Shown here piece by piece: positions 55,230 through 64,000 of a stretch of 64,000 nt of DNA (within the stretch, counting starts at the first letter, position 1; each line of letters starts with the position of its first letter). Both the position numbers and the translations under genes were made by a program. Source of the DNA: [Phialemoniopsis] sp. UDSM-2020 (Eukaryota; Ascomycota; Sordariomycetes; Thyridiales; Thyridiaceae); contig JAEILZ010000009.1 of the NCBI GenBank assembly GCA_018873225.1, positions 425,501 through 489,500 on the forward strand, read 5' to 3'. The notes under the pieces were generated by a model. The model saw only the letters and a program-made list of their open reading frames with translations. It was not told the DNA's origin and did not search any database.

Positions 55230-55241
55230 ACCTAGGTAGAG
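55230..55241. repeat. Perfect 12-bp palindrome CTACCTAGGTAG
   Basis: Self-complementary over all positions; one of several TACCTAG-type palindromes in the window's non-coding DNA. Confidence 0.6.
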
Positions 55242-55309
55242 GGACAGGCAGAGAGCACTAGCGACGGCATCGGGCTAGCAGTCCCGAACGGAGACTGGTT
55301 ACTCAACTG

Positions 55310-55346
55310 CTCTCTCTCTCTCTCCATCAGTCAATCAGTCAGTCAG
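55310..55346. repeat. (CT)n followed by CAGT tetranucleotide repeat
   Basis: About seven CT units and then four to five ATCAG/TCAG units. Simple sequence in the spacer. Confidence 0.8.
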
Positions 55347-57973
55347 ACTGTCTGTCACGTAAACTACCTGAGCGTCTCGGTAAACGGTCACTAGCCCCAC
55401 ATTCATCACAGCCGTTCCCCCCTGAGTTGTGCAAATGTTCCCCCGAACATCATGCAATTGTGGCAAGTGGAACTTCCCTGCCCTAATTCGGCCACAACAC
55501 TGAACCTATAAAATCCCCTGCGTCACAGGGTTCAGTGCTTTGCCTTCTCTACACAGAGATGCTGCCACCAACCACGAGAGAGGAGATAGTCGCTGCCAGA
55601 CAAGGCTGTGTGTAAGTGATGTCAGGACGTACGATTTTGCTCAGGCCGGGGATGCTAGCAAGGGTACCTCCCCCGAATTGGCCTTCCTTTTGGGTACCAC
55701 AAATCTACTCACCGGTTTTTTCGTCCATGGGAAAGCTTACCGGGCCACCTTGGGCCGCAATGGTCTTTTATCGAACCGCGGTCTCTGTCGAGCAGGACTA
55801 CTTTGCTTGCTGGCCTTTTAAGCATAGTCCTTGCAGAGACACAAAACATAAAGTCCCATCCTATCCAAGACTTCGTGTTCGTAATATTAGGATGATCCTC
55901 TCTTAGTCTCCTTTCGAAGTAGTTCGAGCGTTTCAAGAATGTGTGCATGTCGGGGGTAAAATACCTCGAGTGCCAGGGGAAGACATTACCGCGACGCACG
56001 AAGTAAATAGGTGACTAAGAGAGAAGAGAGCAACGATCCCTGAGATCCAATACATGCCACGGAAGACTACCCTGCCCTGGAACCAGTCTGGGGACAACAG
56101 GCAGTAGCGTCAAGAGGACAAAAGGCCATCGGTACTAGCGTGGCTAACCGCGGGTCCCGCATGTGAAAGATGACAGGACAATAGCAGTGACACCATGGCA
56201 AAGATTGGCGGCATAACTTATGCAGGACTCGATTTGGGTCGAGGAGAGCATACGAGAGAGCTATCCGAGAACTCCACCGGCGAAACCGGACATATGTGCG
56301 CCTTGCAGGCCCTACAAGGTGCGCGATGTCATCGGGGCTGAGCCCTCAGATGGAGGTAGCTGCCGCACTCCCCCCTTTAAGCACCCATCTTAGATCTAGG
56401 TGAATGCTTGTCGCAGATCCATCAGGGGAGATTGGTCCAGTGGAGCGGGAGACCGTCCCGTTGATAATACCACTTGGCATTGTCAGGAAACGGCGGTCCA
56501 CGCCTAGATTGTGGAACGGCGGGTCGTACGAAACTTCCCAAATGGTGATGTATACCATGTTTTGAGGGGGCTTGTGTTTGCGGAGAATGACAGGGCCGCT
56601 TAGAGGCAGCGCTCCAGCGGCGCAGGGTTGGAAGCCGAGGCGCTGGAACAACATGATCCCAGCTGAACACTCTCTCCCTAACCAACGGAGGACGAGACCG
56701 TAATGGGAAGAAATAGTCGATCTGGGAGTCCGGTATGTGCCAAGGTCTCATGAGTAAAACCCGGACTGGCCTTCCTGTAGCTAGTCGGGTGACGTTGGTA
56801 AGGTACCGGCAGAGTACCAGAAGACCGGGACGTCAAACCCAAGCCCAGACTAGCTGCCTCGTGAAGCGGGCGGGCTGAGAGATGGTGGGTGAGCTAGTCC
56901 CAGATACGGTCCCAGCTCGACGGCAAACGAGTGCACAGCTCCCCGTGAAGGAATAGCCTGCCCGGCAGGGGGATGAGAGGGGGCGAGATAGTATTGTTTG
57001 TTCTCAAGGAGGGTTCCTGAGCGACAGGTGGTGGGTACTGGTGGACCAGAGAGAGGGCGCCATTCATCCGACACTCCACGTGGTGGGTTCCTATAAAGAC
57101 GCAGTCGGCTGCTTTAACCAAACCGAGATCTTGAAAGTCGGTTTTGCCGCTTGCAAGAGTTGGATGACGGTATAAGCCGTTGAGAGGCTGAAGAACGGGG
57201 CGAATTCCAGGTTCTACCATTGATAAGTGGGAGGTATTAATACCCTGGCCGGACCCCATATGCAGACGACGCCAACCGATCACTCTTGCGCACGCTTGCG
57301 AGGAAGACCCGTTCCTCGCAGCAGCCCAGCAGCACCCAGGCTCAGAACAACAGCTGACATTAGCCATCTTGTCCTCGTGGACCGTCACCCTATTCCCGAA
57401 CCCCCGGGTCCGGGCAGTCCGTTTCTGGTAAAGCAAACTCGGGATTACGGACGGAAACGGAAACGAGAAGAGTGACTGGCCACGGTGGGGTGACGCGAGC
57501 AGCCAGACACGCGATTTTACGGTGAGAGCCTCTTGCCGAGACCAGCACACAAAAAAAGCAGCAGCCTTTTGCCTCTTGCAGCCTCCACTGAAGACGATTC
57601 ATGGACATGGATTGGCAAAACGGACCTGTCTAGCCCCCCGAGGAAGCCGCTGACTTCAAAGACTCAGCCTTAGCCCAGCCCCTTGGCTTGGACCGCGGCT
57701 GCAGCCCTACTACAGCTGCCCCAGAACCGCGCGGAAGGGTCTAGTAGCTCCGCTCCAGAGCCACACCCCGAAGCCCGGTCACCTACTGCCTACCTTGTCG
57801 TCATCGCAGCCGACCGAAACGGCCTGTCCGATGTTGACTACTTATGGGCATCCTGACTTATTAAGACGAACAGCGGCAGTTGATACCCAAATGTGGCGGC
57901 TGTCTTTGGCCCAAATAACGGCAATTCAGACAACAACACTCAAGGAAGATCGACTTCCTCCCCACCGAACACG

Positions 57974-59729
57974 ATGGCGCACAAGGGCAAAGGCCCAGTG
58001 CAGTACGACTTTGGTGACGAAGACCCAGAGGTATGCCAACCACTCGTTTCACACTTAGCAAGCAGATGCTCGAATCTCCTCGAATCGAACTCCACCACCG
58101 CACGCAAGCGGGCAAGCCCGTTGGTCTGGCACTCTCACCCACCCAAGTGGAATTGGATGGGGGTGTCAACAAACACGGCCGTATTGCCAGAGAAGCCAAC
58201 ATCAGACGATGAGAGCGAGGGCAGCCAAAAAAGAAACTGGCCACCAAGCGGAGGCACTACCTCGCCGCCACCGGGAACTTGTCAACGTGCCTCGCGCGTG
58301 GACATGGCCCCTACTCGAGTTGTGGCGTTGGCTCGGGGAAAAGCAGTGCTTCCCCAGGCCGAAAGCGACTCGAGCTAAGAGGTTATTGGTACCCGCTCCT
58401 TGCCGGTGGCCTGTCTGGTGATGCGGCATTGAGGAGTCGATCCTCCGAAAAGAAGACGCGACTAGGATCGCGAATAGGGGAGAAGGCAACAGAAGGGAAA
58501 AAATTCAAGGACGAAAAGAAACCCCATGACTGACGTTGAGAAATTTCTAGATGATTGCACATACGCCCCTGTCGCCTGAGTTTGTGGTCGACGGTCTAGA
58601 GCACTTTCACGCCACATCGGCCACTAATCGAACCACCACCGGAGGTGGACCCACCCAACCTCCGCCACCGTCCGGCCCGGTCTATGCCTCCTACACGCAG
58701 GGAGCGCATGATGTGGCAGCCCTCTCCCATCAGGCCTTCAGCTCGGCGTCCATGGGTGCCGCTAATATGCCAGGGATGGTCGGAGCTGAGTCCTACGAAT
58801 TGACGTCACCGGTGAATCCTGGTCTGCCGTATATGCCCGCCGCCAATTTTGGATGGCAGTCCCCGAATCCTCATACGATGCGTCCCGGCGATGCGTCCCA
58901 GGCGCTAGCGGGCCCGTCCCTCAGCAGCCACTACGATTTTCAATACAGACAGCTGCAAACACCCGCGCGCTCGTTCGACGGCTATGTGTCACCGGCGACA
59001 CTGCAGAATCCCGCGCTGGGATTCGAGGCAGGCTACACTTGGGCAGGGCAGCATGACAGGCAATTGCCCAGCCAGATGGACACTGGGGGAACTGTTCCGG
59101 GCCGACTGCCGATGGGAGACGAGAGTGTTGGCGAGATGAGTGGGAGTCCAGAGGCCACATACTCTGCGGTTGAGCAAGACGGCGCCGATGGAGCACCCGA
59201 GGACTCCAAGGCACAACGCAAGAAAGCACGACGAACAAAGGCAGCGACTAGCCCCGCCCAATTCGAACACCGAGGGAGCACCAGCTCACAGACGACGATT
59301 TCGTCGTCGGGGTCCAATAGTACGACCAAGCCGAAATCGACTAGCAAGCTCCGGTCGGCGTCACGGACCTCCAAGAACACCGTCACCCGACCATCTGAGA
59401 CGGCCGAAGAGCGGAAATCACGCAACTCTCATAACCTAGTCGAGAAGCAGTATCGCAACCGTCTCAATGCGCAATTTGAAAGTCTGCTCAACTCGTTGCC
59501 GGATAACATTCGGGGAAGCGGGACTGGTGATGAGAGCGATGGGCCAAATGTGGATCTTGGCGACAAGCGGGTCAGCAAGGCCGAGGTTTTGGATATGGCG
59601 CGTCGGCACATCAAATCCTTGGAGAGGGACCGAGAAGCATTGGAACAAGAACGCGATGAACTGCTGAGCAACATCCAGCAGATGCGAGATGACAAGAATG
59701 CTGCTGCTTGGGACAAGGATGCGCAATAG
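57974..59729 (+). CDS. bHLH transcription factor, SREBP-type basic region
   Basis: Two exons, 57974-58030 and 58551-59729, give 411 aa. Exon 1 encodes MAHKGKGPVQYDFGDEDPE; the intron is long for this window (520 nt, GTATGC...TCTAG, CTGAC near the end) and phase 0. An ATG directly at the exon 2 start would allow a 392-aa form. Residues to about 225 are Pro/Ser/Gly-rich, then a basic stretch (KAQRKKARRTKAATS). The bHLH lies at about 300-390: SRNSHNLVEKQYRNRLN basic region, helix 1 AQFESLLNSLPDNI, a long loop with GSGTGDESDGPNVDLGDK, helix 2 VSKAEVLDMARRHIKSLE, and a short coiled coil. Tyr in EKQYR sits where SREBPs have Tyr and most bHLH factors have Arg. There are no membrane segments, so it is not a true SREBP. 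Aspergillus DevR and Neurospora SAH proteins, which act in conidiation and hyphal growth, are of this subclass; orthology is not proven here. Confidence 0.88.
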
Positions 59730-61178
59730 TCTTGACGAGGTGCCAAGCAGGCTTCGCTACGGTGGCGAAAGCCGGTTCCTTGAATGGCTTCATGCCACGG
59801 GTCTAGGGCCTGGCATACGGTTTGCCATGTGGCGCACATTCTGCACTCGGCAAATGACGAGTTCGTGTCTCGGCTCGACGGACGGACGGATGAATGAGCT
59901 TCGGCCGGGTATGGCTAGGGTGTCTGGCTTTTCCTTCTCCTTCCCAACACGCGAATGGGGGAGCTCTTCACCATGCCAATATTGTCGCGACGGGTCGCAT
60001 GGCTCCATATTGGCACATTCGAGACCGAATCCGCTGCAAGGTGGTCGGTGTTACGTTATAATCGCATGGTTGGCTTCTGGTTTTGCAGGCGGAGTTCGAA
60101 GCGAACGGAAATCATAGGCCATAAGGGGTGGCCTCGGTCGGATGCAGGTGGACAAAGCCGGGAAATGTTGGGTTTGGCTTACTAGGGGATTTCCTTGGGT
60201 CGTTCTCGAAGATCCTAGGTCATGGGTTGGGGTTGTTTTTTTCTTTCCTTTGCGGGAAACAGGCGTTTAGGGTTGGGTCCACAGCCCAAAGGTCGCCGGA
60301 GACCGCTGGAATTGGCGATAGTAACGAGTCATGACCGCATAGAGACAGGCTTGCTTCGATTGTCGCGCCTGGGAAGTCCTAGAGCATGAGAAAAGTACGA
60401 TTGCTTGCTTCTTTCACCATTGCATCTTTGTCGAATCAAGTCTGCCCATAAGCGAGGCGATGTCTAATACGAGGAGCTGAGTGAAGCCATCGTGGTCTAG
60501 GGACAAGCTAGACTGGTGATTCGGGCAGCGCCACATATTTATCCCAATTTGCGTGGGCCGAGACGGTGACAGATGGGCCAGGACAAGAGTTGAACGTTTT
60601 AAGTGCCTGATTTGGTCGATTGTAGGGTCTTTGCTGTGAAAGGAGCAAGATGAGAAGTCGCTTGTTCAGATTGACGCACGTTTGGTTCCAACGGGGTTCA
60701 CAGAGGAGGGATGAGAAGTCGCCGCCGACAGAGGCTACCGTGGAGCTGTGCATCGTTGCGTTTCCCTGAGGCATGAAAGATTTGGCATTGCTGTGCTGCA
60801 GCATGGCCTGTGTTTTCAAGTAGACAAGAAGGAAATAATGTCCAAGGCAGTGGGGTTGAGTTGAAGTCTGGAGGAACTGACGTCAAGCTTAGTAGTAACA
60901 ATCTGGTGTTTTACTTTTTCTGGACTTTCCCGAAGTAAATCGCAAGGCAAGTGCGCACACTGTTCAACGCGATACCTTCCATTTTCAACTCGGCAGGTCG
61001 TCCAATGTGGTATCTGTTGCTCATTGATAAGTGCCTGCCTGGCTAAACGTTAATAGGGCACGGTGAGCAAATTATCACGAGAATGGATGACAGGCTGGAT
61101 CTGCGTTTAGTATCAAATTGATTTATCTTTTCAACAAATGCAAGTTGCCGCCCCATGTGCAGTTTTATACTATGTTCT
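59730..61178. other. Convergent intergenic spacer, bHLH / GH78
   Basis: 1.45 kb holding the bHLH and rhamnosidase 3' regions. Short ORFs only, none supported. Confidence 0.5.
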
Positions 61179-64000
61179 CTACCGCATCGTGACCTCGAAT
61201 GAATACTTGCCCGACCCGACACCGATCAGAGTCCTTGCACACCCATTCCTGCCCCTGATCGAGACAACGCCGTTCTCGCCGACCTTGGGCTCCTTGCCGC
61301 TCTCGGTGATGTCGGTGCCGTTGAGGTAGACCGTGCCGAGCGTGCCGACGGGCACGACGATGTCGTACTTGAGCTTCTTGCCTTCCAGCGTCCAGCTGGC
61401 CGACGCGGGCCCGCTCGGGGTGCGGTAGCTTGTGCTGGCCGAAGTGAGATCGCCGATGACGTTGGGGATGTAGTTGATCTTGTTCCACGCGATTGAGTCG
61501 TTGGCCCTCTCGAGACCGGCCAGCTGGAGCAGCCAGAGGTCGCCGTAGCCATACATGAAGTGGTTCAGACTGCCGCCGGTGATGGGGGCATCCCAGTGCT
61601 CCCAGAGGGAGGTCGCTCCAGAGAGAACCTGGACACCGTAGCTAGGCATGGTCTCAGAGTTCATGATGTTGAAGAGGACGTCCTCACGTCTAGCCTTCTT
61701 GAGGACCTTGAAGAGACCTGAGGGATGGAGTATTAGCATGTGTTCACTAGACGAACTCGAAAAAGTCACCACTTACTGGGAAGACTAATTTCTCCAACAG
61801 TGACGTGCCAATTGTTCTTGGCGAGCGAGTCGACCAATGCAGTCAGCACCGCGGTTCTGTTCTTGGCCGGAACAGCACCCATATCCAGAGCAAGAGCGTT
61901 GCAGCCCTGCGAGTTCTGGCAGTAGTGCGCGAAGCCACCAGTGGCATTGAACCACATGCTGTGGAATCCCTCGGCGATGCTGTTTGCCAAATCACGATAC
62001 TTGGCGGCATCAGCCAGGTTGCCCAGGATCTCCTCAACCTGAGACAGGTGGAGGGCCGCCTGGTGGTAGCCGAATGTGCCAGTAGCACCCTTGGGTGTAG
62101 TGAGGTCGAGGCCTTCCCAGTCACCAAGACCACCATCGTTCAGGTAAGGCTTGCCGCCAGCCCTGTTGATGAGGTAGCCCATGTACTCAACCATCTCCTT
62201 GTGCTTGACCTCGAGAATCCTACGGTCTCCATAGTATTGGTAGAGCTGCAGAGGAACGATGATCATTGCGTTTCCCCAGTTCGGGTCGTTGCGATAACCA
62301 CCGCCCATAGGACGACCATATTCGGGGCTGATATCGGGGATCAGGCCAGGGACATCGGCTGCCTGGGAGTCGGCCATGGTCCGGATGAGATCATCGCCAT
62401 AGCCTTGAAGATCGTACCCGAGGTTAAGGGGCTCAAAGACAAAGTGGTCCTGCTCGATCCAACCGAGCTTCTCACGATGGGGGCAGTCGGTAAGAACGGA
62501 GTACATGTTGCCCTGTGAATAGACGAATTAGTACATGGAAACTAGGATATTCGTATGAACTGCTTACCTGGATGGAACGGTCGATGATCTTGTGAATGCC
62601 GTTGAACATCTCCTTGCTGGATGAGTGCTCCAGGACAACCTCGTTAGATGAACGAATGACTGATCCAGTCATGTCATCCAGGGATGGCTCCCAGGTAGTG
62701 TTAACGGCGATGAACTGGGCTCCATGATACGTCCACTTGAGAGTATAAGTCTCCTCGTCCGCGCCAGACAGGGTGTAGGCATCGTAGATCGGAGTGCCAG
62801 TGGTCGACTGATCAGGTGCTCCCGCGTTGTTGACTTTCTCCGACGGCCAGAAGGTGATTCTAGTTCCCTCGCGCTGTTGTTCCGCGTTAGTAACGTCCAA
62901 CAATGGAGCTCGTCACTGGCAGCAACTTACACCCTTGCCCTTCATCTTGAATGTGTACCATCCGGCATAGTTGACACCCATATCGTAGACCCACTGTGAG
63001 CCAACCTGCGTGACCTTGACAGGCTTGACAGTCTCGGTGATCTTCAGAGGGGGCGCTCTTGGGCTGACGAGCTTGCCGAGAGGGCCGGTGGTGACAACGG
63101 CCTTGTTCCAGCTGGAGCGGTCTCCAGACGTCTTGGACCAGTCGGGGATCTCCTTGCGGGCATCATACTCCTCCCCACCAAACCAGGAACCCTCGACATG
63201 GGGCCCGTCAAGCGAGCTCACCCAGGTGTCGTCAGAGAGAACACTGCCGGTCTCGCCCGACTCGCAAGTGTACTCGAGCTGCGCGATGAGCTTCATCTGC
63301 GCCGTCTCCGTCAGGGAGAACTTGGCATATCTACCACCCAGGGGCTTCTCAGCATTGTATGTGCCCTTGCCAATGGCGACTCCGAGGACGTTGTCGCCCT
63401 TGTTGAGCTGCTTGGTGACATCGTACGTCGAGTAGAGCAGGGTCTTGTTGATGGTGGAATAGCCCTGCATGAGGACCTCGTCGCTGATCAGCTCGCCATT
63501 GAGCTCGGGAGCGTGAAGACCAAGGCCAAGGAGATACAGGCGGGCCTTGGAGACGGGGCAGGAGACGTCGAACTCCTTGGCGAAGAGGGGCAGCGAGCTG
63601 GTGCCGTAGACATATTTATCGTTGGCTATCCAGGATGCCTTCCAGTCCGACTCGTCGAGAAGAGAGATCTCAAAAGACGAAGTCTCGCTCCAGTCAGAGG
63701 CTTGGCCGTCGACGTCCCAGACCTTGACCCGCCAGTGGACACTGGAACGGGAGGAGAGGTCTTTGCCGTTGTATGTGGTGAAGACGTCGCCGGACTCGAC
63801 CTTGCCGGTGTCCCACAGATCGGGCTTTGACCAGTCCGCGTCGGAGGTCGCAGCTTGGATCTGGTAGGCCTTCTGAGCATCGCCGCGCTTGTCAGAGGTC
63901 AGGCGCCATGTCAGCCTGGGCTGGTTGTTATCGACGGCGATCGGCTTGACAGCACCGTTGGCTCTCAGAGAGCCGGACTCGACAGCAATGGCGTACGCGC
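61179..64000 (-). CDS. GH78 alpha-L-rhamnosidase, N-terminus cut by window edge
   Basis: Four exons are visible: from beyond 64000 to 62931, 62873-62568, 62512-61777 and 61717-61179; introns of 57, 55 and 59 nt are GT-AG with matching phases. The 882 visible residues begin AYAIAVESGSLRANGAVKPI, so only the start (probably with a signal peptide) is missing. Order: N-terminal Ig-like and jelly-roll modules (WRVKVWDVDGQASDWSE; LYLLGLGLHAPELNGE; VYDMGVNYAGWYTFK); the catalytic (alpha/alpha)6 barrel opening with DCPHREKLGWIEQDH, in which Asp and Glu are the substrate-binding and general-acid residues; LPDISPEYG-like segment; GEISLPSLFKVL; ATSLWEHWDAP, whose Glu is the likely general base; GSLNHFMYGYGDLWL; and a C-terminal beta module. 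GH78 enzymes release terminal L-rhamnose from pectic rhamnogalacturonan and plant glycosides, usually outside the cell, suggesting plant-material degradation. Confidence 0.92.

Larger units (their letters stand above)
50190..57973. other. 7.8-kb gene-free region upstream of the bHLH gene
   Basis: No supported coding sequence. Around 53030-53600 the plus strand is rich in TCG/TTCG/CGTC words with few purine runs, resembling a long 5' leader or non-coding exon rather than coding DNA. A CACGTG E-box-like site occurs near 52002. A CTACCTAGGTAG palindrome (55230-55241) and a CT/CAGT simple repeat (55310-55346) are present. ORFs such as 53771-54334 (+) and complement 56894-57550 have no domain or codon support. 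Confidence 0.5.

Noticed and set aside
63198..63830. 210-codon plus-strand ORF opposite GH78
   Set aside because: Antisense of a clearly coding rhamnosidase exon.
1..64000. Transposons, RIP-damaged repeats, CRISPR arrays, 5S rRNA and other tRNA genes
   Set aside because: I looked for transposase or reverse-transcriptase motifs, AT-rich blocks, spaced direct repeats, 5S-like sequence and T-loop signatures and found none beyond the one tRNA-Leu.

Overview
The window is nuclear DNA of a filamentous ascomycete (Pezizomycotina, most likely a Sordariomycete). This is inferred from short GT-AG introns (mostly 49-130 nt) with CTRAY branch sites, a genome of roughly balanced GC, and the protein families present: STE3 pheromone receptor, FLC/TRP-like channel, CCAAT-factor HAP3, fungal C2H2 regulator, CRIB protein and GH78. 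I resolved 16 protein-coding genes (15 complete, one cut by the right edge) and one tRNA gene. Exon coordinates were derived by hand from splice motifs and checked for reading-frame continuity.

Left part (0-36 kb) is gene-dense and mostly housekeeping: an F-box protein (-), an FLC/TRP-like membrane protein (-), a 1,147-aa C2H2 regulator (-), then a tight cluster of small genes: TMEM14-like (+), CMC2 (-) and prefoldin subunit 2 (+). HAP3 (+), RRN3 (+), an RTA1-like membrane protein (-), a carboxylesterase-like secreted protein (-), tRNA-Leu(CAA) (-), an NF-X1/FAP1 zinc-finger protein (+) and a Bem46-like hydrolase (-) follow.

Right part (36-64 kb) is gene-sparse: STE3 (+), a CRIB-domain protein (+), an SREBP-subclass bHLH factor (+) and a GH78 alpha-L-rhamnosidase (-). 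Spacers of about 9.0 and 7.8 kb flank the CRIB gene. These spacers hold no convincing coding sequence, and the three genes belong to families tied to mating, polarity and development.

The most unusual object is the tRNA-Leu(CAA) gene at 29073-29241. Besides a normal intron next to the anticodon it carries a 58-nt insertion in the D-loop that begins GTTAGT, contains ACTAAC and ends CAG, the marks of a spliceosomal intron. Removing it restores a canonical 82-nt tRNA. Other points of interest: a carboxylesterase-like protein that has lost both the oxyanion-hole glycines and the nucleophilic serine and contains an 11-nt microexon; an in-frame alternative N-terminus inside HAP3 intron 1; a six-unit degenerate 18-bp repeat and an overlapping upstream ORF before STE3; and a TMEM14 gene whose first coding exon is just the ATG.
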